From assembly GCF_038069655.2 (NCBI RefSeq), contig NZ_CP150951.2, positions 1,762,001 through 1,826,000 of the forward strand: a stretch of 64,000 nucleotides of DNA, read 5' to 3'. The translations under genes were made by a program, and so were the position numbers. Origin of the DNA: Yoonia sp. BS5-3 (GTDB taxonomy: Bacteria > Pseudomonadota > Alphaproteobacteria > Rhodobacterales > Rhodobacteraceae). Below are positions 51,641-61,416 of the stretch, one piece after another. The notes under the pieces were generated by a model. That model saw only the letters and a program-made list of their open reading frames with translations. It did no database searches and was not told the DNA's origin. Each line of letters opens with the position of its first letter. Within the stretch, counting starts at the first letter, position 1.

Positions 51641-53224
51641 TTAGGACTTGATCCAGACCTCAACCCGGCGGTTGATCTGACGCTCATTGTCAGATGTGTT
51701 ACAGGCAGAGGGGGCGATTTCGCCAAAGCCTGTGGTCGAGAACGAGATATTGGACAAACGATCACCAGCAAAGCTTTGCATTTCGGCCAGCACCTGTTCG
51801 GCACGGCCAAATGACAGGGTGCGGTTGCTGTCGAATGCACCAACAGAGTCGGTGAAGCCAACGAACAGAACTTCGGTGCCGGCTGGCTGTGTTTCAAGAT
51901 AGTCAGCCAGACGCTCAAGGTTCAGACGACCGCGCAGATCCAGATCTTGCGAACCAGTGCGGAAGCGGAACGTCGTCGACAAGCGATCATAGTCCAACAT
52001 TTGGTCCAGCATATCGCGTGCAAAACCAGCCTCATACGCGTCCAGTGACGAGTCTTGCAATTGGCGGGCACGGGCGCTGTCCAGCAACTGCTCACGACGG
52101 TCGATGCCCAGATCGATAAAGCCCGCCTTGGCAATCACAACATCAGCTTGGTTTGAGGCTGCATATTCGATGAAATCTGCAGAACCGGCGGCGGCTGTAT
52201 CTTCACGGGTGTAAAGGTACAGGAAACGTTGCAATGCATATTCTTCGGTCCGCGCTGAGAAAGCATCAGGCACCATGCTGATCCCGCAATCGCTGACCAG
52301 GGTCAGGGCGCTTGCACCACGTTGGAAGGCATAGCCGACAAACCCGATCGCATTGACATCAGCATTGACCAAGGCGGCCATTTCGTTGTTGTCGGTCACG
52401 ATTTGCGCGCTGCCAGGCAGGGCAGGTGGGTTGGCACCAAAGACACCGGTTTCAAATACGTCACGTGTACCGGAATCAGCTTCGCGGCTGAAGAGTGTGA
52501 TCGGGGCGTTGTCGCCACCAACCTGTGACCAGTTCGTGATAGAGCCGCTATAAATAGCGCGCAGCTGATCCAAGGTGATCGAATCGACCGGGTTGTCAGG
52601 GTGTGTGATAACCACAAGGCTATCAACCGCAATAATATGTTCTTGGGCCGGGCTGATCATGTTCCCAGCGCCATCGTCACGCAATGCGCGGGCCTCATCA
52701 GGGCGAATACGGCGGGCGGACATGCCGATTTCGGCGTCACCTTCCAAAAGCGCATTGAAAGCGCCGTTTGAGCTGGTGGATGTGACCAGGTATGTCCCCA
52801 TCGGATCACCAAAGCCTTCATCGCCGATCATTTCGGCAAGGAACTGACCGCTCACGCCGGTCGCTGTCTGGGTGACTTCAGCGCCCAGATTGCCAGCAAA
52901 GCCAGCCAGCAGCAGAGGCATCACACCCTCACCAACCGTATCAGAACCAACGGCACGCACATCAGCACCTTCAGCACCGATCACCGGGCAGCCTGCGCCT
53001 TCACAGCGGACCCGAGAGGCCGAAATGCGCAGCTCACCCAACGCAGTGCGGATGACATAGTTGTTGTCTACAAATTCGACAAAGTCGCCGACCAGGTTAA
53101 CCGTACCATCCGCAGAAAGCAGCGTGACTTCTTCGGCTTGGCTTGCAACCGGTGCGGTCAAAGCCGTGCAAAGTGCAAGCGCCGACACCAGGCTGGATTT
53201 TGTTGTCTGTCTTCTAAAGACCAT
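51641..53224 (-). CDS. PstS-like substrate-binding protein fused to an OmpA domain
   Basis: 527 residues from the ATG at 53224 (GGAG spaced 6 nt; the frame extends to 53239). The signal peptide ends ASQA. A small Cys-containing domain (about 33-80) precedes a PstS-type phosphate-binding-like fold (about 88-340) with AVGSDTVGEGVMPLL, TSTSSNGAFNALLEGDAEIGMSAR (core SNGAFNALLEGDAEIGM) and FSREADSGTRDVFE. The C-terminal about 120 residues form an OmpA peptidoglycan-binding domain (LFVGFTDSVGAFDSNRTLS, ending NERQINRRVEVWIKS). It would be tethered to the cell wall in the periplasm. No Pst permease lies nearby, so uptake is doubtful. Confidence 0.88.
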   Translation of the reverse strand: MVFRRQTTKSSLVSALALCTALTAPVASQAEEVTLLSADGTVNLVGDFVEFVDNNYVIRTALGELRISASRVRCEGAGCPVIGAEGADVRAVGSDTVGEGVMPLLLAGFAGNLGAEVTQTATGVSGQFLAEMIGDEGFGDPMGTYLVTSTSSNGAFNALLEGDAEIGMSARRIRPDEARALRDDGAGNMISPAQEHIIAVDSLVVITHPDNPVDSITLDQLRAIYSGSITNWSQVGGDNAPITLFSREADSGTRDVFETGVFGANPPALPGSAQIVTDNNEMAALVNADVNAIGFVGYAFQRGASALTLVSDCGISMVPDAFSARTEEYALQRFLYLYTREDTAAAGSADFIEYAASNQADVVIAKAGFIDLGIDRREQLLDSARARQLQDSSLDAYEAGFARDMLDQMLDYDRLSTTFRFRTGSQDLDLRGRLNLERLADYLETQPAGTEVLFVGFTDSVGAFDSNRTLSFGRAEQVLAEMQSFAGDRLSNISFSTTGFGEIAPSACNTSDNERQINRRVEVWIKS

Positions 53225-53679
53225 TTGTTTCTCCATCATTCATTAGGCAAATCGGAATCTTGACGCGTTCACCGACGTTGAAACTCATGAACCAAAACCA
53301 GGGAATTGATACCAAACTGAAAACTAACCATCATCGTCATAGGCTTTTCGACCATCATAATCACTATTTCTCGGATGAATGTGAGAAAAGTGAGGCAGAA
53401 ATTGTGTCTTATCCGAGAACAGTTATCCATATGGTTAACGGCCTCAAATCCGCTAGAGCGCTAATTTTCCAAGGGGTTTTTGGTAAAAGGACCGAATGTG
53501 TGGTCAAAGTTCTGACGTATTTACAACATCAGCCGCGTGGTCAGAACCTAATTGGGAAGGAGGTAAAGCGTTGGCATGCGCCTGATTCAGGCTGTTGTGA
53601 TGCTGATAGCTTGCCGTGACACTTCAAATGAAAAGGCCCCACCAAGGGGCGGGGCCTTTGGGATGTATTGAAAGAACGC
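53225..53679. other. Intergenic region between the PstS-OmpA and BMP genes
   Basis: 455 nt without a supported gene. Both neighbours are on the minus strand. The right end holds the terminator at 53632-53659; the AT-rich part near 53270-53480 should hold the promoter of the PstS-OmpA/PilJ genes. A 119-codon open frame on the plus strand (53260-53619) has unusual composition, rich in His and Asn, and no family likeness, so I do not call it. Confidence 0.5.
53632..53659 (-). terminator. Terminator after the xdh-BMP operon
   Basis: Minus-strand AAAGGCCCC / GGGGCCTTT stem (53659-53651 with 53640-53632), 10-nt loop, followed by TTTTC. It lies about 20 nt after the BMP gene stop and ends the long xdhA-to-BMP transcript. 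Confidence 0.8.
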
Positions 53680-54756
53680 TTATTGCGGGATTTCGGCCGT
53701 CAGACCTTCTACATAAAAATCCATGCCCGCCAATGTGCCGTCATCGGCAACTTCGCCCTCTGCCAGCCAGGCCGAGCCATCTTGCTTGTTCAGCGGGCCA
53801 GTGAACGGATGATAATCACCGGTTTCCATTGCCGCAATCATTGCTTCGGCACTTGCCTTGATCTCGGCAGGAACGGCATCGGTGATTTCGCCAATCTCAA
53901 CCATGCCTGGTGCGATCCCGTCCCACGTGTTGGTGGTTTCCCATGTGCCGTCGATCACAGCCTGAGTCCGGGCAATATAGTATGGGGCCCAGTTATCGAT
54001 GATCGATGAAACGCGGGGGAAGGGGCCAAACTCGGCCATGTCTGAGGCTTGGCCGAAGGTGACAACATTGCCAGCAGCTTGTGCCGCAGCTTGGGGCGCG
54101 GTCGAGTCTGTGTGTTGCAGGATCACGTCGGCACCTTGTTCGATCAGAACAGTGGCAGCTTCGGCTTCTTTGGCTGGGTCGAACCACGTATAGGCCCAGA
54201 TGATCTTGAACTCGACATCAGGGTTTACTTCCTTAGCGTGGATATAGGCCGAGTTAATGCCGCGGATCACTTCCGGGATCGGGAACGAGGCGATGTAACC
54301 GATGATATTGCTCTCGGTCATTTGGCCTGCGATATGGCCTTGCACAGCACGCCCTTCATAGAAACGGGCAGAGTAGACCGAGACGTTATCAGCCGTCTTA
54401 TAACCTGTCGCGTGCTCGAATTTCACATCCGGGAACTGCTCGGCCACGGCGATGGTCTGATCCATGTAGCCAAATGAGGTGGTAAAGATCAGGTCAGCGC
54501 CTTGCAGCGCCATTTGGGTCATCACACGCTCTGCGTCGGGCCCTTCAGGCACGCTTTCAACAAAGACAGTGTCGACGGCATCGCCAAAATGCTCTTCGAC
54601 GGCAAGACGGCCTTGATCATGTTCATATGTCCAGCCGCCATCGCCCACAGGGCCGACATAGACGAAACCGACGGTCGTCGTGTCGTCTTGGGCCTGGACG
54701 CCCGTTGTCATACCCAGCGCGAGCGTCGCGCTGGCGAGTAGTGTTTTCATTGTCAT
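53680..54756 (-). CDS. BMP-family nucleoside-type ABC substrate-binding protein
   Basis: 358 residues. The signal peptide MTMKTLLASATLALGMTTGVQA is followed by the basic membrane protein (Bmp/PnrA) fold: TVGFVYVGPVGDGGWTYEHDQGR, ADLIFTTSFGYMDQTI, GYIASFPIPEVIRGINSAY, and ADVILQHTDSTAPQAAA. Members bind purine nucleosides or related ligands in the periplasm. AAGGGG lies 6 nt before the ATG. It is the last gene of a run with two permeases, a double ATPase and xdhABC, which points to purine uptake for degradation. Confidence 0.92.
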   Translation of the reverse strand: MTMKTLLASATLALGMTTGVQAQDDTTTVGFVYVGPVGDGGWTYEHDQGRLAVEEHFGDAVDTVFVESVPEGPDAERVMTQMALQGADLIFTTSFGYMDQTIAVAEQFPDVKFEHATGYKTADNVSVYSARFYEGRAVQGHIAGQMTESNIIGYIASFPIPEVIRGINSAYIHAKEVNPDVEFKIIWAYTWFDPAKEAEAATVLIEQGADVILQHTDSTAPQAAAQAAGNVVTFGQASDMAEFGPFPRVSSIIDNWAPYYIARTQAVIDGTWETTNTWDGIAPGMVEIGEITDAVPAEIKASAEAMIAAMETGDYHPFTGPLNKQDGSAWLAEGEVADDGTLAGMDFYVEGLTAEIPQ

Positions 54757-54786
54757 AAGTTTCCCCTTGGTGGTCTTGATAAGGCC

Positions 54787-55704
54787 TCAGCGTGAGGCAT
54801 GGAATGATTGGCCCAGCGACCCGGGCGCACGTCCGGCACGCATAATAACCAGAACGACGATGGTGGCCAGATAGGGTGCCATGGAAAGATACTCCACTGG
54901 AATCGCCACACCAGCGGCCTGCAAATTAAGCTGTAGCACTGTCACACCGCCGAACAAATAGGCGCCGACCAAAAGACGGCCCGGGCGCCAGCTGGCAAAG
55001 ACAACAATGGCCAGGGCAATCCAGCCCGCGCCAGCGGTCATTCCTTCGGTCCATTGCGGCACGCGCACAAGGCTTAGATAGGCGCCCCCAAGCCCGGCGC
55101 AGGCCCCGCCAAACATGATGGCCAGGATACGGACGCGGATCACATGATAGCCAAGCGCATGGGCCGCCTCATGGTTTTCGCCCACGGCGCGCAAAATTAA
55201 TCCGGCCCGGCTATATTTCAAAAACGCCCATGTCGCCGCGACGATCAGTAACCCGACATAGACCATCGGGTCATGCTGAAAGACGATCGGCCCGATGAAG
55301 GGGATGTCGCCCAAAAGCGGGATGTGCCAATCGGGAAAGCCGGGTGCTTTGACCCCGATATAGCCCTGTCCCAGCAATGCAGACAGACCAAGCCCAAACA
55401 GGGTCAGCGCAAGACCCGTCGCGACCTGGTTTGACAGCAGAAACTGGGTCAATAGGGCGAAAACCAGCGATAGGACCGCACCGCCAAAAGCAGCGCCGAC
55501 AAAGCCAAGCCAGGGGGATCCGGTATTCACCGCCACGATGAAGCCGCAGACAGCGCCTGTGATCATCATTCCTTCGACACCAAGGTTCAGAACGCCAGAA
55601 CGCTCGACCACCAGTTCACCAATGGCGGCCATCAAAATGGGGGTTGCAGCCACCATCAGCGAGGCAAGCAACAAGACTGGGTTGATAGCAGACCAATCCA
55701 TCAC
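54787..55704 (-). CDS. ABC permease for purine-type substrates (second subunit)
   Basis: 305 residues, a BPD_transp_2-type permease with about nine hydrophobic segments. Typical text is AAIGELVVERSGVLNLGVEGMMI near 24-46 (core ERSGVLNLGVEGMM) and RAVGENHEAAHALGY near 190. It pairs with the 362-residue permease, whose stop overlaps its ATG by 4 nt. Together with the BMP protein and the double ATPase it forms a nucleoside-type importer of the NupPQ/YufPQ kind. Confidence 0.92.
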   Translation of the reverse strand: MMDWSAINPVLLLASLMVAATPILMAAIGELVVERSGVLNLGVEGMMITGAVCGFIVAVNTGSPWLGFVGAAFGGAVLSLVFALLTQFLLSNQVATGLALTLFGLGLSALLGQGYIGVKAPGFPDWHIPLLGDIPFIGPIVFQHDPMVYVGLLIVAATWAFLKYSRAGLILRAVGENHEAAHALGYHVIRVRILAIMFGGACAGLGGAYLSLVRVPQWTEGMTAGAGWIALAIVVFASWRPGRLLVGAYLFGGVTVLQLNLQAAGVAIPVEYLSMAPYLATIVVLVIMRAGRAPGSLGQSFHASR

Positions 55705-56789
55705 AGCGCCCCTTGGCCAGATGCGGCAAACCGCACGCGATAATTTGTCAGCACATCCACCGCCAGCAAGAAGAATAAGAGCATGCCTTGCATCAGCTGG
55801 ATCGCGGCCAGTGGCAGACCAAGGTTGGATTGCGCGATCTCACCCCCGATATAGGTCAGCGCCATCAATCCGCCTGCTAGCAGGATGCCGACCGGGTGTA
55901 GCCGCCCGAGGAAAGCAACGATGATCGCCGTGAACCCGTAACCTACGTTAAAATCAATGCTGATCTGGCCTGCGGGGCCTGCAACCTCAAACAGTCCGGC
56001 AAGCCCGGCCAACCCGCCCGACAGACCCATGCAAATCAACACCAGGATGCCGGGGTTTACCCCGGCAAAGCGGGCGGCGCGGGGGCTCTGCCCGGCCAGC
56101 CGCACTTGGAAACCAAAGATATGGCGGGACAGGGCGATATAGGCAAAAATCACTGCGATTAGGGCAGCCACGACACCCCAATGCATCCCTGTTCCATCGA
56201 TCAGCTCCAGGTTTGCCGCTGATGGGTAACGCGATAGGTTGCGACTACCTGGAAAGCCCTGGCCATCAGGGTTGCGCAGCGCGCCTAGTGCCATTGAGGC
56301 GAGCAGCTGCTCGGCCACATAAACCAGCATGAGCGAGACAAGGATTTCATTGGTGCCAAATTTGACACGCAGAATGCCGGGGATCATGGCCCAAAGACAG
56401 CCGCCGATCGCGCCTGCGATTACCATCAGCGGGAAGATGATGAAACTCTCGGCGGGGTAGAAAGCCAGGCCCACGGCGGCGCCGCAAATCGCGCCGATAA
56501 TATATTGCCCCTCGGCCCCGATATTCCAGATGCCAGCGCGGAAGCCAAAGGAAAGACCAATCGCGATCAGGACAAGCGGGGCCGCCTTGATCAAGATTTG
56601 CGGCCGGTAAAACCACGCAAATTCTGAAAAGAGCGGGTCGAGGAAAATCGTGCGGATCGTTTCAAACGGGTTTTTGCCCAAGGCAGCGAATAGCAACCCG
56701 CCACAGACCATCGTCAGAACAACGGCGAGAACCGGCGTGGCAAATGTCCACATACGTGAAGAATGCGGGCGTTTTTCAAGCGTGATCAT
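55701..56789 (-). CDS. ABC permease for purine-type substrates (first subunit)
   Basis: 362 residues, BPD_transp_2 family. It has the conserved GLSFGFRAGIWNIGAEGQYIIGAI near 78-101 (core AGIWNIGAEGQYI), LRVKFGTNEILVSLML near 138 and RLAGQSPRAARFAGV near 230. It starts 51 nt after the ATPase gene and overlaps the next permease (ATGA). Confidence 0.92.
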   Translation of the reverse strand: MITLEKRPHSSRMWTFATPVLAVVLTMVCGGLLFAALGKNPFETIRTIFLDPLFSEFAWFYRPQILIKAAPLVLIAIGLSFGFRAGIWNIGAEGQYIIGAICGAAVGLAFYPAESFIIFPLMVIAGAIGGCLWAMIPGILRVKFGTNEILVSLMLVYVAEQLLASMALGALRNPDGQGFPGSRNLSRYPSAANLELIDGTGMHWGVVAALIAVIFAYIALSRHIFGFQVRLAGQSPRAARFAGVNPGILVLICMGLSGGLAGLAGLFEVAGPAGQISIDFNVGYGFTAIIVAFLGRLHPVGILLAGGLMALTYIGGEIAQSNLGLPLAAIQLMQGMLLFFLLAVDVLTNYRVRFAASGQGAL

Positions 56790-56840
56790 GACAGAGTCTG
56801 CCTTATCATTTTGCCGGAAATGCTCTCGCCGGAGGCATCC

Positions 56841-58364
56841 TTAGACGTCCACATGCGCCACCTCCATATCATGCGCACCGCCCAGCATCAGGCCGATTTG
56901 TTCAACTGTCAGCCCTTGCGCAGGGCGGGGCGGCGACAGGCGCCCCTCATTCAACGCGGCGAACCGGTCAGAGATTTCCATCAGCTCATCCAGATCCTGG
57001 CTAATGACGATGACGGCGGCGCCCTTAGAGGCTAAATCAAGCAAGGCCTGCCGGATAGCGGCTGCGGCAGATGCATCAACCCCCCAGGTTGGCTGGTTTA
57101 CAACCAACACATCAGGGGCTTGCATAATTTCGCGTCCGATGACGAATTTCTGCAAATTGCCTCCCGAAAGGGACCGCGCTGTATTGGCTGGCCCGGGTGT
57201 GCGAACGTCAAAGGTCTTGATGACGTTATCTGCGAAACTGCGCGCCTTTGCCCAGCGCACAAAACCACGTTGGGTCAGTTTTTCGCGGATGGTCGCGGTC
57301 ATCACCGCATTTTCGATCAGGGACATGTCGGGTGCGGCAGCATGGCCCATCCGTTCTTCGGGTGCGGCAAGCAATCCAATCTTGCGGCGCGCATTTGGGG
57401 GCATCTGGCCGATATCAGCACCTTGATAGCGAACCATCGCCGGGCTGACGCGCATCTCACCGGACAGGGCGGCGACCAATTCGTCCTGGCCATTGCCCGC
57501 AACGCCGCCAATACCCAGAACCTCGCCTTTTTGGACGTCTATCGTGATGTCTTTCAGTGTTGTGCCAAAACGATGAGGGGCTTTCGCACTGAGCCCTTTA
57601 AGCTCTAGCACGATTTCACCGGCGGGGCGGGCGGCCCTTTCGGGGACATGCAGTTTGGTGCCGACCATCAGCTCGGCCATATCCCGGGCGGATGTGCTGC
57701 GCGGATCACAAGTGCCAACAACCTGGCCCAGACGCAGGACCGTGGCGTTTTCGCAAAGGGTGCGAATTTCTTCCAACTTGTGTGAGATATAAAGGATCGC
57801 GGTGCCCTCTGCGCTTAGCTTGCGCAGGGTTTCAAACAGGATTCCAACCTCCTGAGGGGTCAGGACCGAGGTCGGCTCATCCATGATCAGCAGTTTGGGA
57901 TCCTGCAGCAGGCAGCGGATAATCTCAACGCGCTGGCGCTCACCGGCTGACAGCTCGCCAACGACACGGGTAGGGTCCAGCGGCAGACCATATTGATCAG
58001 ACACAGCGCGCACGCGCGCGGCGATTTCACTTTGGGCCGGGGGGTTTTCCATGCCCAGTGCGATGTTTTCGGCCACATTCAGCGCGTCAAAAAGCGAAAA
58101 ATGCTGGAAAACCATCGCAACCCCAGCGGCGCGCGCAGCACGCGGTTCGGCCGGGGTAAAGGGCTGGCCTTCCAATGTCATTGTGCCACTATCAGGCTTC
58201 ACGAGGCCATAAATGGTTTTGACCAGCGTTGACTTGCCCGCGCCATTTTCACCCAAAAGCGCATGAATTTCCCCGCGCCCAATATCAAAAGAGACATTTT
58301 TGTTGGCGACCACGCCGGGATAGGCCTTGGTCAGACCGCGCAGTTGCAGCAAATAATCGGTCAT
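56841..58364 (-). CDS. Double-domain ABC ATPase of the purine-type importer
   Basis: 507 residues with two ATPase domains, as in ribose/nucleoside importers (RbsA/NupO-like). The first Walker A is GENGAGKSTLV near 39; the second is degenerate (GVAGNGQDEL near 290), as usual in this family. Signatures are LSAGERQRVEIIR and LSGGNLQKFVIGRE. The frame extends to 58472, but the ATG at 58364 overlaps the xdhC stop as ATGA and begins MTDYLLQLRGLTKAYPGV. The direct coupling to xdhC ties uptake to xanthine oxidation. Confidence 0.93.
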   Translation of the reverse strand: MTDYLLQLRGLTKAYPGVVANKNVSFDIGRGEIHALLGENGAGKSTLVKTIYGLVKPDSGTMTLEGQPFTPAEPRAARAAGVAMVFQHFSLFDALNVAENIALGMENPPAQSEIAARVRAVSDQYGLPLDPTRVVGELSAGERQRVEIIRCLLQDPKLLIMDEPTSVLTPQEVGILFETLRKLSAEGTAILYISHKLEEIRTLCENATVLRLGQVVGTCDPRSTSARDMAELMVGTKLHVPERAARPAGEIVLELKGLSAKAPHRFGTTLKDITIDVQKGEVLGIGGVAGNGQDELVAALSGEMRVSPAMVRYQGADIGQMPPNARRKIGLLAAPEERMGHAAAPDMSLIENAVMTATIREKLTQRGFVRWAKARSFADNVIKTFDVRTPGPANTARSLSGGNLQKFVIGREIMQAPDVLVVNQPTWGVDASAAAAIRQALLDLASKGAAVIVISQDLDELMEISDRFAALNEGRLSPPRPAQGLTVEQIGLMLGGAHDMEVAHVDV

Positions 58365-59101
58365 GCGGTGCGGTCCTTGGGTTGGCGTGACGACCCTGTG
58401 ATCATCACGTTTGCCACACCAAGCGCAAGGGCCGCCGGATGCTTTCCAAGGCTTGGATCGCCAATCGGACACGCGATGCGCGATATCTGGGCCGGATTAT
58501 GCCCCAGCTGCGCGAGCCTGTTTTTGAAGCGCGCCCATTTGGTCGCCGATCCGATCAATCCCGCGCTGGCAAATGGTTGGCTTAGCACCGCGTGGCACAG
58601 TTGTAGATCCATTTCATGGCTGTAAGTCAGGATAAGATGCTCTGCATTCGCGGGCGCATGTTTGACAACCGCGGCAGGATCCTTGGCGACTAAGACACTC
58701 ACGTCCGTGTTTGGAAACCGGTCGGCGCTGGTATCAACCCATGTGATCTCGAAATCGGGGAGGGGGGCCATGACATGCACGATTGCGCGTCCAACATGGC
58801 CAGCGCCATAGATCCATAAGGGGCGTTTCGGGGTGGCATCCAGCATATCCGTCTGTTCCCAAACGAGCGTGACCGAGCCACCACAACATTGGCCAAGGCC
58901 GGGGCCGAGGGCGATGGTGCGGCTCTGCGTGGACAGACCGTCGCGCAGCATGGCCTGCGCTTGGGCAATTGCATCCCATTCAAGCGCGCCGCCGCCAATG
59001 GTACCCGCGATACGGTCCGGCCAGACAAGCATCTGCGTTCCTGCATCGCGGGGGGTTGAACCTGCGGTTTTGCTGATTGTGATGCGGATTGGCAGGCTCA
59101 T
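58361..59101 (-). CDS. xdhC: Xanthine dehydrogenase accessory protein XdhC
   Basis: 246 residues. The N-terminal part carries GTIGGGALEWDAIAQAQ and the CxGG-like text GQCCGGSVTL near 70-79; the C-terminal Rossmann domain starts near LWIYGAGHVGRAIVHVM. XdhC holds the molybdenum cofactor, helps its sulfuration and inserts it into XdhB. It overlaps both xdhB and the ATPase gene by 4 nt. Confidence 0.93.
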   Translation of the reverse strand: MSLPIRITISKTAGSTPRDAGTQMLVWPDRIAGTIGGGALEWDAIAQAQAMLRDGLSTQSRTIALGPGLGQCCGGSVTLVWEQTDMLDATPKRPLWIYGAGHVGRAIVHVMAPLPDFEITWVDTSADRFPNTDVSVLVAKDPAAVVKHAPANAEHLILTYSHEMDLQLCHAVLSQPFASAGLIGSATKWARFKNRLAQLGHNPAQISRIACPIGDPSLGKHPAALALGVANVMITGSSRQPKDRTA

Positions 59102-61416
59102 GCGCGGGCGCGTCCAACGGCGCGTAGAATTTCTTCGGGTGTGGCGGGGGCCTGTAAGTCGGGGTAGTTTGATCCGCTGGCTGCGACCGCATCGGACAAT
59201 GCCAGAAAGGCGGAAATGCCCAGCATGAACGGCGGCTCACCCACAGCCTTGGAACGATAGATCGTCTGCGCCGGGTTGGGGGCGTCCCAAAGGGCGACCT
59301 TAAAGATGTCAGGGCGGTCTGAACAGGCCGGGATCTTGTAGGTGGCAGGGGCATGGGTGCGCAACTGGCCTTTGTCATCCCAGACCAGTTCCTCGGTCGT
59401 CAGCCAACCCGCGCCTTGCACATAACCACCTTCGACCTGACCGATATCAAGCGCTGGGTTCAATGATGCACCTGCATCATTCAAGATATCCGTGCGCAGG
59501 ATACGGTTCTCACCTGTCAGGGTGTCGATCACGACTTCGGTCAGGGCGGCGCCCTGCGCAAAATAAAAGAACGGGGTGCCTTCGCCCTTGATGCGGTCCC
59601 ATTGCAGGCCTGGCGTTTTGTAAAAGCCGGTCGCCGATAGGCTGACCTGATTGTGATAGGCCGTTTGCGCGGCTTCGGCAAAACTAAACACGTGCGGGCC
59701 CACATGGACTTTGCCATCTGCAAAACGAACTTCATCCGCCGTAACCTGATGTAACTCGGCCAGGCAAAGGGCGATCCGGTCGCGGATGGTATCGCAGGCA
59801 TTGGCAACGGCCATACCGTTCAGATCCGACCCGGATGAAGCCGCCGTGGCGGATGTGTTCGGGACCTTGCCAGTATCGGTCGCAGTGATCTTGACGGCAG
59901 AAACATCGATGCCGAAACGATGCGCGGCCACTTGCGCCACTTTCTGAAACAGGCCTTGGCCCATTTCAGTACCACCGTGGTTCATATGCACCGACCCATC
60001 CTGATAAACATGGACCAAGGCGCCCGCTTGGTTCAGATGGGTCAGGGTGAATGAGATACCGAATTTCACAGGGCTAAAGCCGATACCCTTTTTCAGGATC
60101 GGCTCTTTGGCATTCCATGCGGCGATGGCGGCGCGGCGCCCCTGATAATCTGCCTGTTCCAACAACTTGTCGGTCATGTCATGCAGGATGAAATCAGTGA
60201 CCGGCATATGATAAGGCGTTGTCTGGACGCTGGCGGGGGTCCTCTGGTCGGGCGTCGCTGCGGTTTCGGCCCCCATCGGCGCATAGTAGTTGCGGCGGCG
60301 GATCTCGGCAGGGTCCAACTGAAGCGCCGCTGCGACATGGTCCATCACGCGCTCAATCCCCAGCACCCCTTGGGGGCCGCCAAATCCGCGATAGGCGGTT
60401 GCCGATTGGGTATTGGTGCGCAGCCGATGCGAGGTGATCCGCGCGCTGGGCAGATGATAGGCGTTGTCGGCATGCAGCATGGCGCGATCCGCCACCGGCA
60501 GCGATAAATCAAGCGCCCATCCACAGCGGGTCAATTGTGTGAAATCGACGCCCAGCAGGCGGCCATCCCCATCAAAACCCGCAATGTAATGAATGCGAAA
60601 ATCATGGCGCTTGCCCGTGATGATCATATCATCATCTCGGTCATACCGCATCTTGCAGGGCTGCCCTGTCTGCTGCGCGCCGATTGCACATGCAACGGCC
60701 AGTGCGTTGCCTTGGCTTTCCTTGCCGCCAAAGCCGCCGCCCATGCGGCGCACTTCGCAGCGCACCGCGTGCATGGGCAGACCCAAGGCGTCGGCTACTT
60801 TGTGCTGAATTTCGGTTGGGTGCTGGGTGGAGCTATGCACCAGCATATCGCCACCTTCTTGTGGCAGGGCGAGCGCCGCCTGACCTTCAAGATAGAAATG
60901 CTCTTGCCCGCCCATATTAATGCAGCCCTGCACTTGATGGGGGGCCTTGGCCAGGGCCTCGGTCACATCGCCTTTGGTCCAGATGCGCGGGCCTTCTTCA
61001 AACCGGCTTTCTGCGGCCAAGGCGTCATCAATCGTCAGGATTGGCGTTTGTGCGTCATAGGCAATCTGACCAAGACGCGCCGCTTTGCGCGCCGCAACAT
61101 GTGTCTTGGCGATGACCAGAAAAAGGGGCTGGCCGATGTAATGGACGGTACCATCAGACAAAAGCGGCTCATCATGCACCGAGGGTGAGACATCATTGGC
61201 ATAGGGCAGATCATCGGCGGTCAGGACCGCAATAACATCAGGCGCGGCGGACACGGCGCTCAGATCCATTTTCGTTATTGTGCCGCAGGCGATCTCTGAC
61301 AGCCCAAATGCCAGATGAAGCGTATCTGCGGGCGATGGAATATCATCAATATAGCGGGCCGCGCCGGTCACATGCAGGGCAGCAGCATCATGGGGCAGGG
61401 GTTTTGCGACGCTCAT
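59098..61416 (-). CDS. xdhB: Xanthine dehydrogenase molybdopterin-binding subunit
   Basis: 772 residues, the large subunit. Key text includes GGQEHFYLEGQAALALP (substrate-site Glu), RRMGGGFGGKESQG, AYRGFGGPQGVLGIE (substrate-site Arg), and near the end KAVGEPPFMLGISAF, holding the catalytic Glu equivalent to Glu1261 of the bovine enzyme. With XdhA it oxidises hypoxanthine and xanthine to urate. It overlaps xdhA and xdhC by 4 nt each, a tightly coupled trio. Confidence 0.95.
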   Translation of the reverse strand: MSVAKPLPHDAAALHVTGAARYIDDIPSPADTLHLAFGLSEIACGTITKMDLSAVSAAPDVIAVLTADDLPYANDVSPSVHDEPLLSDGTVHYIGQPLFLVIAKTHVAARKAARLGQIAYDAQTPILTIDDALAAESRFEEGPRIWTKGDVTEALAKAPHQVQGCINMGGQEHFYLEGQAALALPQEGGDMLVHSSTQHPTEIQHKVADALGLPMHAVRCEVRRMGGGFGGKESQGNALAVACAIGAQQTGQPCKMRYDRDDDMIITGKRHDFRIHYIAGFDGDGRLLGVDFTQLTRCGWALDLSLPVADRAMLHADNAYHLPSARITSHRLRTNTQSATAYRGFGGPQGVLGIERVMDHVAAALQLDPAEIRRRNYYAPMGAETAATPDQRTPASVQTTPYHMPVTDFILHDMTDKLLEQADYQGRRAAIAAWNAKEPILKKGIGFSPVKFGISFTLTHLNQAGALVHVYQDGSVHMNHGGTEMGQGLFQKVAQVAAHRFGIDVSAVKITATDTGKVPNTSATAASSGSDLNGMAVANACDTIRDRIALCLAELHQVTADEVRFADGKVHVGPHVFSFAEAAQTAYHNQVSLSATGFYKTPGLQWDRIKGEGTPFFYFAQGAALTEVVIDTLTGENRILRTDILNDAGASLNPALDIGQVEGGYVQGAGWLTTEELVWDDKGQLRTHAPATYKIPACSDRPDIFKVALWDAPNPAQTIYRSKAVGEPPFMLGISAFLALSDAVAASGSNYPDLQAPATPEEILRAVGRARA

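Noticed and set aside
53260..53619. 119-codon plus-strand open frame in the gap before the BMP gene
   Set aside because: Its composition is unlike a normal protein (His/Asn-rich, then mixed), there is no clear ribosome site, and it lies where a promoter for the opposite strand is expected.
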